Shown here piece after piece: positions 46,257-63,029 of a DNA stretch of 64,000 nucleotides (within the stretch, counting starts at the first letter, position 1; each line of letters opens with the position of its first letter). The translations under genes and the position numbers were made by a program. The stretch is taken from the NCBI GenBank assembly GCA_029817715.1, contig JARUPY010000387.1:2728001-2792000 (forward strand), in the 5' to 3' direction. The DNA is from Melastoma dodecandrum (lineage: Eukaryota > Streptophyta > Magnoliopsida > Myrtales > Melastomataceae). Under the pieces are notes generated by a model. The model saw only the letters and a list, made by a program, of their open reading frames with translations. It did no database searches and was not told the origin of the DNA.

Positions 46257-49200
46257 TGTAAATACCCCAAATGGGATTACAGCATGGAAGATATGATATT
46301 ATAGCTCAAATATGCCACGGGAGGAGACTTCAAAAGTCGAATACGTAAAAAGAAGGGATCACTACTTCGGCTTGATGAAGAGCAACTAGATAAAGTGAAG
46401 AGGCAAATATCTGTTTCTTAGGATGGCGCACTCAGCTCTCATTTTGAGGCAGTGGAAGCCCGATTCCTTCGTGGATGTCCTCATGCTCGCCATTCGAACC
46501 GTGGAAGAATTTGAAGGGATGGAGTTGTGACACACTTGGTGTTAATGCTTTCCTTGCCCTCCGAATCTTTTGGCTGCACTGGTCAGCGTATTCGCCAAGG
46601 CCGACAATACTTTCCGCAAACGCCATTCGCATTAACATTTCAAGCGGAGGGTGGCTACAATTCGACAGTAACATCTTATCAGCTGAACACTCCTCATTTT
46701 GACACATTAAGCCACGACATCCTGACGGCAAGATCCACATTAGTTCAATCCTAAAAGACCCACGTCAGCAACTAGCTACTTGGTTAGAGATGGAGAAAAT
46801 CTTCAAATGAACAGATTCGAAGAAGACCTCTTCAGAAAATTCCCCGTGGATTTCGGCATGCTCACTGTTAGTTGGAAATTAAGATCCCACGATCATTGAC
46901 AATTATCAAATTGTCTCCCGACATTCCTGATAACAATAGCAACAAAAAATCCCAACAAACCAACCAGACCCACGTCCACAGCCGACCGAGATCTTTGGGG
47001 AGACCATCCTTTATTCTCCACGAGCCCTCTGATAAAGAGGGGGGACCTACAAACAGGAGAGACAGACAGAAAAAAAGGGAGGACATCACTTACCTTCAGA
47101 GAGAACGGAACGGCTCTATCAGAGAAACATAAGTCTCTGATTCTCCCTGCTGCGTCCTCGCCATCTTTCGATCAAGGTAGGTCCATGCCAAGGACATGGA
47201 AACCCCCCTTCACCAATCCAGACGTGCAACTCTGAGGTTCTAAGGTTGCGCGAACTCTGGAAACGGAGTGTTAGCATGTATGACTCCTCGCCAACCAAGG
47301 AGATCGGAATACCTCAACAACATGGAGCCGTGATCGTCTTCCGCATTCTTTTATACTAGGCCAATCACTAGTTCTTCTCCTGATAGAATTAGACGTCTAA
47401 GCTTTCCGTGACCCACATGGGCGTCAAGGGAGGCATCCCTTTTCTTTTGATGTCGTTTTTTTTTAGTGTGCAGGCTGAACGAAGCAAAATTAGTTTATTG
47501 ATTCCTCTTGACAGCAACCTGTCTCCACGGTGTCTCCAGAATCGGCAGTGACGGCAACCCAGCCTCTCCGACATTCCCGAGTCCTGCGATGACGTCCCCG
47601 AATCCTCCTGATTTCCGTAGTTCTCAAGCGTCTTCAGAACCGGCAGCAACAACAACCATCCTCCCGGCCATCCCGGCAATAGACGACCCAGTCCTTCCAA
47701 AGCAACAACAAATTTGAGATCGCGGCTTTCCCCGGCGTCCTCAACCCCGGCAACAGCAAGCCCATGGCGACCCATGTCTCCCCAAACTTCTCAGCTTCCC
47801 TCCGGAATCCCCAGGGCCTGCAGCGGTCTTCCAACAGTGGAGGTTTCCGGCCGGCATCTCCGCAACCCACCTTAGATTCGACAGCCTCTAATCCCAGCAG
47901 CTCCAGGCAGCTTCAGCAAACTCCAGCCAGCCTACATCCTCCAGATCTAGTGACGAAGACCTGCCTCCCTCCTCTGCTCCCCGGCGCCTTCGAGCTCACG
48001 GAGGCAGTCCCCCACTCCTCCTCGGCATTACCGGATCTTGCGACGGCGGTAGCCAGCATTCTCTCCGGCGCTCCCGAGCCCTGCAACAGCGACCCACGGT
48101 CGACGGCGGCAGGACTACCGCTCCCCTGACATCCTCAGAGCCCACGGTGACAGCCTCCACCTCCCCCGGATCTTCCAGATCTCGCAACAGTAGACCCATT
48201 CTCCAGTAGCGGCCGTCTCCTTCTCTCCGGCGTCTTCAGGCTCGGCGGTGGCGAACTCGCCTTCCCCGACATTTTCCAAAACCAGCCGCGATCCAGTCGC
48301 AGTCGCCCTACACGATGGGCCCAACGCAGCCGCAACCGCAGCCTCCCTACTCGCCAAAACTCAGCACCCTTCCCCCACGTCAAAGTTACGACCGGGCCTG
48401 GCGTGAAGACAAGGGCACCATGGCAGCAGCCCTCTCAATTCGTTGGAAGTGGGGACAACGTTGATTTTCGAGAAGCTGGATCCCATCCAGGTTTGTAAAT
48501 AAATCTAAAATTGATTTTATTTCTGTCTGATGCATAATCGAGTTTGTGAATTTCTTCATTATTTGTACTTTTTTTTAGTTGTTTGCAATGTTTATTTGAA
48601 TGTCAGATCTGATTTTCAAAACACTCAGTTTGACTCATCTCATTAAAATGTTGCATTTACGTATCTTTTTTCATTCATTTAAAAAATAACCAAAGTTTAT
48701 GAATTTTACTTTATTGAATATTGTATGCATTATTATTATTATCATTATTATTTTTTTCAAAAAAAATCTGACTGACTTAAACAACATACGCCCAAGGAGC
48801 ACTCTTCAACATTTATTTTGATTTAGTTAATTTTAATTCATTAGATTATTTATTTTTACATTCTAACCCCAAGTTTCATTTATTTAATTTACATGAAAAA
48901 TCAACCACTATTTCGAGTATTCGACAAAGCGACCTCGAAGATTTAAGAAGATAAAGCTCGAAGACTGGAGGTGCGCGGGGAAACCCGTGGTGGAAGCACG
49001 TCTCGAAAGCGGCCCCAACTGACGAGCTCCGCCGATGTAAAGCCATCCCGGCGAGCCTCAGGTACATGAGGGAGGTGCGGGCCTCCCGATTTTCTTTATT
49101 TTCACATGTAACGGGTCGTGGGCCCAAGTGCATAGGCCCACGATCACCATCCTTTCCCGCTCCCTTTGATCTAAATACTTGATCTGTGGTTGCGGTGCAT

Positions 49201-49591
49201 GCTGTTAGGCTTTAGGGTTTTATTGTCGCATGTTGTTTGCTAAACCAACACACATGAGTTCGGGCCCAAAAGGCCCGAATCGGGTCCAACGCCCGTAAAA
49301 CATTGACATAAGTCCGGAGTCATGCCCGGATCGGGTCCAGCACCCGTTAATCAAAAGTAAACTTTTGGAGCAAACGCCACATTTTCGCATGTTTAATGTA
49401 AGAGTTAGTAATCAAGGATCCCCGAATCCTACTTTGGTTTTCCGACTTAGACCAGTTTTCAAAAATAAGTCGGTGGCGACTCCGTAATTATTTACCTAGG
49501 TTAAACAACAACACATTTTTACAAACGGAGCCATTTTTGGATGAGGGACTAGCGCCCGCGCGCGCGTGCTAGGCCGGAAGGCGCGCGTACA
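46257..49591 (+). repeat. 3' LTR of the gypsy element (3335 bp)
   Basis: Direct repeat of 37259-40590. By eye the two copies differ at scattered sites in the first 1.5 kb, not at all over about 1.24 kb (left copy 38764-40001), then at many sites over the next 150-200 bp. Confidence 0.93.
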
Positions 49592-49596
49592 ATTAT

Positions 49597-50753
49597 TAAA
49601 AGTTCTTATTTCGATTAATGAAAACAATGTTATTTATTTACTGTTGTGTTTATCTTCTTCGACTAATAATTACGTTTCATTATACATTTTTCCACGTTCA
49701 TTGAGTGCTACGACAGTGGAGCCCGCCTTTCCGTGTTCGGACATAAATCATATATGCTTCGGCCTTGACCAGCCATAAATCCTCGTACCGTGAATTAAAA
49801 AGAGTCAGACTTTTTTAATGTCCGAGTATGAGAGTATCTTTATATTTCACTAATTATTGTAATACTTGTTGACTTATTAACCCTAATTGTCCATGAAGAC
49901 AAAAAAAAAACTCAATAATTATATTTGCACACTATGTAAAATATGTTCACGCGATACACGTGATCCTCGCATAAGTCCATAAATAAAATAATACTAATAA
50001 TAATAAAAAAAGATGTTGCCATCAGATTCTTTGGATAAAATTACTCACTATCCAACGCTCGCCCAAGAGGGAGTAGGTGGTGTGGGGTCGTAACAATTAT
50101 TTGGCAAAGTATTCATTCATTCATGTAATATCACACGCCCATATATTTAAATCGATTCAAAAAATTATAAAATTTATATTTATCTTATCTAAAAAAACGA
50201 AGAGGATGAACTTTTTTTTTTTTTGTCTTGGCGATGTTTTGGATTCCACACAAGTGGGTGGGGGGGGGGGGGGGGGGCATGTGTACGCAAGTGTTGTTGG
50301 GGGTTTGGTCCATGTGTACATCACTCACTTGGATTGCCAATAATATTCCCCCAATCCCCCACCTTTCTTTATCCACTCCGGAATATCATCCCCTGATATA
50401 TATAAGTTGAAGCAATTTTTATAAGATTAATCAAATGATTAATAACACTAAGAGGGAGTGTAATACGTAAGTTTATCTTTATTTTCGACGGCTACGATCC
50501 AAGTTCAAAATTGAAGGCAAAAGTTAAAATAAAAATAAAAGTTTTCTTTATCCTGTTGCAATTTGGCCACACTTTCAAAAAGAAGAAAAGGGTTATGCGT
50601 TTTATTCGGATTCTCCAAAACTTTTCAATGTGGCAGAAAGAATATTGCATCATTTCATTTCCCTTCAGAAAAAGAAAAATGTGAGGCAGACCATAACCGT
50701 GATACGGTCATTTTTTGTACGTGTTGTGTATTCCCTTCCCTTCCCGGTTCCCC
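49597..50753. other. Intergenic region upstream of AMP deaminase
   Basis: About 1.15 kb, AT-rich, with no recognised gene. It contains a T run (about 50211-50224) and an unbroken run of 18 G (50260-50277). The AMP deaminase core promoter follows. Confidence 0.55.
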
Positions 50754-50761
50754 TATAAATA
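50754..50761 (+). promoter_or_regulatory. TATA box of the AMP deaminase gene
   Basis: TATAAATA lies about 145 bp before the start codon, after a CCCTTCCCTTCCCGG pyrimidine-rich stretch. This implies a leader of roughly 110 nt. Confidence 0.6.
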
Positions 50762-50898
50762 AGTCCCGGCGATTAACTCTCCCGGCCGAACCCAACCCCT
50801 TACCAGAGCATAACCGTCCGCCGCCGTAGACCGATAAAAGTAGTTTACGGCCTTCGCTGCCGCTACTGCTGCAGGAGAAGGGCGGCGATCATTCCGTC

Positions 50899-56284
<5,386 letters not shown>

Positions 56285-56790
56285 CAAGCAGTCGGCCAAT
56301 TGAAATGGTGAGCAAAAGCCATGATAAAAACCTGAACAAATAAAATAATATGTATAAGCATATTCTTATTCCCTTGTCCGAAGAAGTACGAGGGGGCATA
56401 AAAAGATCAGCCGCTGCCTTTGTATGCTGGAGGATAGCATTAGAACATGGGACTCTTACCCTTCTTAGAGACCAAAATTTTGATCGCACTCCCCATTACT
56501 GATGTAAAATTTCCTGTTGCTCAATAATTGAACGCGTGCATCTGGCATAGCACGTACGTGGCGGTTCTAACGACCCGAGGATCCGGGCCCACTACCTAAG
56601 ACCCAACCGATCGACGTCGTGACAAGAACGTCGGACGCTGCAGGAGAGAATTGGGTTGAACCCTCCCTTAGTTCTTAAATGGACCTGCGGGGCGTTTCGC
56701 CAACCTTCTCTAGTTCTTTGAAGGCGACTAGCGAAAAGCTAAGCGTAGGCCTCACAAAGGATCGTTCAGAAGGACTCGGGAGCGGCTCGT
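56285..56790. other. AMP deaminase 3' flank and start of a repeat region
   Basis: The 3' untranslated region probably ends before about 56530. From about 56560 (TAACGACCCGAGGATCCGGG) the sequence changes character and leads into LTR-related DNA. I could not fix the boundary. Confidence 0.45.
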
Positions 56791-56794
56791 ATCG

Positions 56795-57310
56795 CCACCG
56801 ACTTAATTTTAAAAACTTGGTTTAAGTTGAAAAACCAGAGTAGATTCGGGGATTCCTAATTATTAACCCTTACGTCTAAACATGCGTAAAGGTGGCATTT
56901 GCTCAAAAAGTTTGCTTTTGTTTAACGGGTGTTGGACCCGATCCGGACATGACTCCTGACTCATGTCAATGTTCTACGGGCGTTAGACTCGATTCGGACT
57001 TTTTGGGCCCGAACTCATGTGAGTTTGGCAAACAGCATGCAACGATAAACTTATGGGCCTAAGGCATGCGGACAAGCACAAACAATTATTGAGATCAAAG
57101 GGAGCGAGGAAAGGTGGTGATCGTGGGCCTATGCACTTGGGCCTACGACCCGTTACACGTGGAAATAAAGAAAAAAATGATAGGCCCGCACCTGTACCTG
57201 AGGCCCGCCGAGATGGCTTTACATCGACCGGACTCATCAGTTGGGGTTGCTTTCGAGACGTGCTTCCATCACGGGTTTCTCTGCGCGCCTTCAATCTTTG
57301 AGCTTTGTCT
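56795..57310 (-). repeat. Reverse-strand fragment related to the gypsy LTR 3' part
   Basis: The reverse complement follows 39955-40480 of the 5' LTR through many shared words, for example GGGCCTCAGGTA, GTAACGGGTCGT, GAGTTCGGGCCCAAAA, GGGTCCAACACCCGTTAA and AAGTCGGTGGCGA. It is more diverged than the two LTRs are from each other. Similarity stops at both ends, so it is a relative or a broken solo LTR, not a copy of the 12-kb element. Confidence 0.8.
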
Positions 57311-57439
57311 TCTTAAATCTTAGGGGTTGCTTTGTCGAATCCTCGAAATAGTTGGTCGACTTTCATGCAAATCAAATAAATGAAACTTTGGGTTAGAAAA
57401 TTCCAATAAAAAGTAAGTTATAAATTGAAATTAACTAAA

Positions 57440-57720
57440 TGAGCATAAATGCTACTCACTGGGCGTTGTATAGCCCGTTGATATCGGTCTTCCATGATGT
57501 CTAAAGATAACGGGCGTCGTGTGGCCCGTTAATGTTGATCTTCGTGATATCGAAAGATGATGTCCCTGGTAATGAATTCCTCATCGTTTGAAATGGTTGA
57601 GTTAAATGGGGCATTTTGTAGCCCATTGATGTCAATCCTCCGATATGTCAGAAGATGCCTCGTGGGCATTTGAACCCGTTGATCTCGAATGCATCCCGAT
57701 CATCGCCTGGGTTGATGAGG
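57440..57720. repeat. Imperfect repeats of about 50-55 bp (GGGC-N-AGCCCGTTGAT)
   Basis: Four diverged units with GGGC(G/A)TT..(T/A)(A/G)GCCC(G/A)TTGATNTCNNTC wording, near 57461, 57509, 57609 and 57662. Probably internal repeats of the adjoining LTR-like sequence. Confidence 0.6.
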
Positions 57721-57904
57721 CGCGCGATTTCACATGCGAAAACGTCAGGATATGCCAATGATTAGTAAACAACAATCTATGCATACTAGAAGCGGAAAGC
57801 ACAGACTTAGAAATATGTTAACGACAGCGAATAAGCAAGTTCAAGACATGAGGATAAACAATGCGCGAAATCGAACAGTTCTCAACCGCGGCAGTTTTGC
57901 TCCA

Positions 57905-58275
57905 TTTCAAAAAAACATATATAACTTTAGGCTCAGTCCATGAAAATGAGCCTATTTATATTTGAAAGAAAGTTCTTCAAGCCAGGAATCCAATAGTATA
58001 AGTTTCGTGTAAATATGAGGTCTGGAACGCAAGTTATTAATGAAAGAGTGAGGTACCAACATGTAGATCCGAAATTTCAACATTTTTGCTACCCCTCAAA
58101 AAAATATAGATAGCTTTTAGATCAGTTCACGAAAACAATCCTACTTATACTCAAAATAAAGCTCTTCAAGTCAGGCATCTAATGGCGTATGTTTTAGGTA
58201 AATACGAGTTCTAGACATAAAGCTATGAGTAAAAGAGTGAATTACAGACATGCAGATCAGAGCCTAGGGGTGTTC
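57905..58275. repeat. Diverged tandem duplication of about 185 bp
   Basis: Two successive units begin AAAAAACATATATAACTTTAGG (57909) and AAAAAATATAGATAGCTTTTAG (58098) and keep the words TTCTTCAAGCCAGG/CTCTTCAAGTCAGG, GTAAATA and AGAGTGA in the same order. No coding frame. Confidence 0.65.
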
Positions 58276-59520
58276 GGATTCTTCGAAAACACTCCATTCG
58301 GGTGTAAATACCATGTCATTTTAAAACCACTAAACCTTTGTTCATGAAACACCATATACAGATAGTATGATATGTTTAGAGTATATTTGAAGTTCGACAT
58401 ACGGCAAAAACGCAAACGAGCATGTCCAGATATACAAAACTCGGTTGTTTACAACTAGTTTAGTATTTTGTTCGAAACTCCTAGGGTAGGAACTCAAATT
58501 GAGCTTGGTTAGTGTTCTTAGAACCGTATTTAAGTTAGGAATCAAATGCAAGTAGTTTGGCGCGATTCCGACAAGTACACAAAAAGATATACAGTAAAAA
58601 ACGAAGATTGCACAGACAGATCCGATGCATGCTTGGACTTACCGAGTTGTTTTGGTTCGATTGTGTTTTGTAATACGTCCCACCATGCTGCGACGTATGA
58701 AAGGGAGGGAATGTGAGAGCCCTGGGCTGCGGATGCGGCCATGGGATGCTTCGGAATCTAGCTCCAAGCTCTCCGCCTCCTACACCTGCGCAAACAAGCA
58801 ATCATTAAAACAAAAGGAGTCCTCCCGCGAAGCCACAAGAGAAGGCCTCGAGCGTGAAGATGGTGAGGGGAGGACGTCGGAGGTTGTCCGGGGCTGCCAT
58901 CGTTTCCTCTTGTCACGACTGTCGACTTGTGAAGCCGCAACACGCTCTTCGCGGTCAGACTGGTTGGGGGGTGTCCATTACTGAGCTTACCTTGGTCGAG
59001 AAGTTCGCCGAGAGAAATGGGAAGAGGCTCCGAAAGCTACTTCGTGGAGGATGGTTCGTGTGTGTCGATGGAATTAGAAGGCCTTGGCTAAGGGACGAAT
59101 CAGAAGGAAGAAAGGCATGGGAGGATTTGTCTCCGATGATTGGGAGTTTTGTTTTGGTTTTGGGATTTTTCCCTAAAAGATCCCCAAGAAGGGAACTGCT
59201 CCTCGCTCCCCGTTGAAGAAGGATGGGGGGCCGTCCTCCCCTTCCCCAGAAGGGAATTTCTCTTTTTTAACTCCACAGAAACGAAATCCTCCAAATCCTC
59301 CTAAAGGATCATATCCATTCGTCAGAGCAAAGGGAGGGGGAAATCTCCGGTAGTGGAGCAGGGTATTGATCGTCCTTTGCGTTAATTGTGGGAATCCAGT
59401 TTGTCGGGAACTTTTTTTCTTTCGAGCGGGGAAGCCGTCTGTGGCTTGCTCTTTACGATGATTTGGATATTCACCGATTGAGTCCCTAGATTTGGCTAGG
59501 CTTCTCAATTTGGTTTGAAC
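58276..59520. other. GC-rich repeat-derived DNA, no gene recognised
   Basis: From about 58680 to 59410 the sequence is GC-rich and purine-rich on the + strand, mirroring the C-rich block in the gypsy LTR when read in reverse. Several open frames overlap on both strands, but none shows a domain. I take it as the body of the degenerate LTR-like sequence that starts near 56560. Confidence 0.4.
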
Positions 59521-60175
59521 TTAAATGAAAATCGAAAAAATCACAACTTAATTCTTGAATTTTAAAAGTTTTTAGTTTCGTCCACGATCAAAATTAAACT
59601 AAAAGAATGGAATAAAGATACTTAAAAATTCATGAAAAATTTAAAAGTGACTTTGTCGCTTAATAAAAATACAATTAGGATAGTTTTATGTAAGTAATTT
59701 TTAATTTGAAATCAATTACCTAATCATGTCTAGGGATGATAAGCATTAATCAAATATTGATAAGCATGTTCAACGATTTTTAAGAAACCGTAAGCATATT
59801 TGATAATCTTTAAAATTTAAAGAGCACAGTCTTAACGTTAATCTTATTCTAATCGCTTGTGATTAAAAAATTAATTAATGTTGAGTATTTTGAGTTGATG
59901 AACAATTCGGGGAATCTACAATAATCAAGACAAATTCCTGAGATAAAAAAATGCCTCCCAAATCAATAACCAGTAAAACATTATCTCTTACCACAATGGA
60001 AGTGTTCGTATCATAAAGCCGGGGCAAAGTTTTGACAAATACTCACTAATTCAGTATAAATCCAAAGAGAGCAGCTCCCTCGTGGATCAGAACCGATGAG
60101 GGAGCTAAAAACAAGTTATTTGTGATCGGAAGAGTATAGCTGATAAAGATGCTTTCGGAACGACCGGATTTTAGT
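59521..60175. other. AT-rich spacer and SCO1 3' region
   Basis: About 650 bp. The last 100-200 bp should be SCO1 3' untranslated region. No gene or clear repeat otherwise. Confidence 0.5.
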
Positions 60176-62458
60176 TTACTTCTGCTTTTTGTACTGTTTG
60201 ATTTCATTCGTGATGCCATCAGTGAGGGCGTCTCTGTCATTGTTCTTCCCAAAGAATTTGACAAACTCCATATCTGGGTCCATCAAGTACCTGCAGTAAA
60301 AGGGTTAACAAGAAGTTAGCAAGGTGACTGGAGTTAAAAGAAATGTTGGCGCAGTGACCTAGCAAGAATTGAGCATACATGACAATGGAATGATCAACCA
60401 GATAATCTGAATCTTCTTCAGCAGTTTTCATGTAGTAAACTCTATATGCACGTGCAACCTTCTTGATTTCCTCAGGGGTACCAGTTAAGCCAATCAACTT
60501 TGGCTGAAACTCTGTAATAGGAGAATAAGAATAACTTGACCTTGATTGCTATTTTGATAACAAATACACAGTATCTAAGCATGCACAATTACATTAGCCA
60601 TACCTTTTACGTACTCATGGACCTGCTGGACGACCGTATCTCGCTCCGGATCAACAGAAATAAAGACGGGTACAATCTCAATCCCTGCCTTTTCTTCTGT
60701 AGGAATGAAAAGGCACATTGTATGAGATATTATCATACCATAAACACAAACAAGACAAGATCGGTTTGGACTCAAATTACAAATAAAATATAAAAAAATT
60801 CAGGCACGACACTAGGTATTAGGACCACTAGGCTCAATGTCATTCAGACAATCTGTGCATCTTAGGGAAAAAAACAGATTATTTTATGAAACGAACATTG
60901 AACTCCTCCATTGACAGTTTTACCTCAAAATCAACCCACTCAATGCACCCCATTACCTTAGAATATGACAGATCCTTTCATTAGAGCAAGCACAAAACCC
61001 GACAAAAACGATTTTCCGAAATGAAAGATGAATCATATCGACCAGTAAAGAACAGACATATGATGACACACTTATTTTGTCAATTGTGGAAGCCAACTTC
61101 TGTAGCTCATCAGGGCAGATGTCAGGGCAATGCGTGAAGCCGAAATAGATCACCATCCATTTGCCCAAGAAGTCTTTTTCAGTGACATGCTTCCCTTCAT
61201 CGTTTATTAGATTAAAGGGGCCACCTATAGCAGCTTTTCCTGCCGATGGTCCTTGTTTGACTGCTCTGGAGGAACTGTTAATATCTGTACCAAAATTGAG
61301 CACATTTAAAAATCTGAGAACAACCTCTTCTGCCAACCAGAGAGTACAAAAGTTTATCACAACAAACAGCTATTCCATGCTCGATTCGTAAAAGCAAACT
61401 CAAGCAAGATCAATTGAAGAAAACAGACGTAGTATGGTGACTTGGGAACATTCACACACAGCATTCATAATCACTCACCATAGTATTCTACCTTCAATGT
61501 GACGTTTCTTTTCCTTGTCGTAGTAAAGAATAATTCCTAATCCAGTCGCAACCAGCAAAAGAAAGCTCAACCATGAAACAGGCTGTGAACAAAAGAAATG
61601 ATTAATATTAGGCTCTCAACTTCTAACAATAGCCCCAATTTTTTATAGCAAGTTCCCCAAGAAATCAGAAAATGTTTTCAATTCCCTGAAAAAGGAATTG
61701 CCCAGACCCAATCGAAGATGAATTATAAATGAAAAAAATCAAGAGACGGCCTGAGTACACGCCAATAGGAGGAAGATCTATGAGCATTAAAAATGATTGG
61801 GGGAAACTCACCCCACCCCGAACAGGCTTTCCGGCTTCGCTGCTCTGTTGAGATCCTCCATCTTCACTGCTTTGCTGAGATCCACCATCTTCACTGCTTT
61901 GTTGAGATCCTCCAGCTTTCTCTTCTCCTCCGGACGTAGTAGCATCCGGTGAGGTTAAGGTAGAAGCAGATGCAGCACCATTAGTAGAAATGGAGATTTT
62001 CTTATCTGGATTTCCTGGATTCACTGCATCTGCAGTCGTACTAAACAAGTACCATACATCCCGCAACAGTATCCTCCGAGTCCACAACCATGACTTATAA
62101 CCTGAAAATCCAAACCAAAGTTCAATGCAACACTTGACTTCTAGTATCCCTCATCACACTGATTCTAACCCCATGCCACTTTCCATTAATTAATCTAGCT
62201 CAACAGCATTTCCATATCATCTAGTCCTCATCAAACCATACCTCCGACACCTCCTCAATCAATCCTCCCAGGATTAACGCCAACAGAAAAAAAAATCCAA
62301 GCAACAGTGTAAGAAACCGGACGACGTACCGGCGGAAGGAGCGGGGACGACTCGTGAAGTGGCGGCTCGCGCGGAGCTGCCGCCCACCGGCAGAGGGAAT
62401 GGAGGCATCTCCGGGAGAAGCGTAGGCTCTGGAAGCTTCTTGAAATCGTTGTCGCCAT
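60176..62458 (-). CDS. HCC1: SCO1-type copper chaperone for cytochrome c oxidase assembly, mitochondrial
   Basis: Reverse-strand exons: 62330-62458, 61812-62093, 61492-61582, 61072-61284, 60604-60696, 60379-60511, 60176-60290; 351 residues. The N-terminus ([17 protein letters not shown]) is an Arg/Ser-rich mitochondrial presequence. A Gly/Ser/Gln-rich linker with three near-identical GGSQQSSED units follows, then one membrane helix ([16 protein letters not shown]) and a thioredoxin-like domain with copper ligands CPDIC (Cys220, Cys224) and VDHS (His310). SCO1 proteins deliver copper to the CuA site of COX2 on the outer face of the inner membrane. The start at 62458 requires exon 2 to begin after AAG at 62094; the CAG eight bases upstream would need another N-terminal frame. 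Confidence 0.9.
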
Positions 62459-62870
62459 TGACCACGCACGAGGGAACCAGTTTTATCTTGCGATACAGAA
62501 GAAGAGGAAATCCTGTTAAACCCTCTTGCCCTCGGCACTGGGAGCCCGGGAAGTTCACACCGATCAACTTCAGCTTCTTTTATCGGGCCTAGGCTCAATA
62601 ACGGCCCATTAAATATAATATGAGCCAAAAAAATGGGCCTATGTGGCCTTCAAGATTACCGGAGCCCAAGGTACTGTACTTGCCCCTATGATATGAACAA
62701 TTTTTGCAAATTTGTGCTCTGAATTTATATTTATCCCAAATATTTAAATGAAAATTTGAAGTGGTCCGCGAGGTGGTGCCGCATTTTTATATGATACGGT
62801 CAAAATAGCAAATGAGACAGGAATATCCATCTGGCGGCCACCCCAAAATCCTCCAACCCAACTCCCCCCT
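62459..62870. other. SCO1 upstream region
   Basis: About 410 bp upstream of the proposed SCO1 start. GGGCCTAGGCTC and CGGCCCATTAA words near 62585-62607 are of the GGCCCA type common in plant housekeeping promoters. A frame open on the minus strand to 62628 is probably leader sequence. Confidence 0.45.
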
Positions 62871-62993
62871 CACCCGGTCCTAATTTCTAAGAAGCAAATC
62901 TCCATTTGTCAGAGGCATTTGCCAATTCTCCCCTTTAATTAATGCCAACTATAAGCCAGTTCTTACATGGCATAATTTTCACCCAGGCCAAGT
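62871..62993 (+). repeat. Second copy of the peroxidase promoter segment
   Basis: From CACCCGGTCC to CACCCAGGCCAAGT it repeats 30471-30592 with few substitutions, eight extra bases (TTTGTCAG region) and a small deletion. It does not lead into a peroxidase exon here. After AAGT the sequence changes to the TAGTAAA-repeat block. Confidence 0.85.
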
Positions 62994-63029
62994 AAGGAAG
63001 CGGCTAACGGTACGTGCACGTGGGACTTA

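Larger units (their letters stand above)
37259..49591 (+). mobile_element. Non-autonomous gypsy (Tat/Ogre-like) LTR retrotransposon, 12.3 kb
   Basis: LTRs 37259-40590 and 46257-49591 (about 3.33 kb each) are nearly identical, begin TGTAAATACC and end GCGCGTACA. The 5-bp target duplication ATTAT is perfect (37254-37258 and 49592-49596). A primer site TGGCGACTCCGCTGGGGA follows the 5' LTR, and a purine tract precedes the 3' LTR. The 5.7-kb interior has no gag, protease or reverse transcriptase. Only the last part of a gypsy pol (integrase tail) survives, in two copies, among tandem repeats. Very long LTRs, this primer type and repeat-rich 3' interior fit the Tat/Ogre lineage. It must have been mobilised by a relative. 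High LTR identity means a young insertion. Confidence 0.92.
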
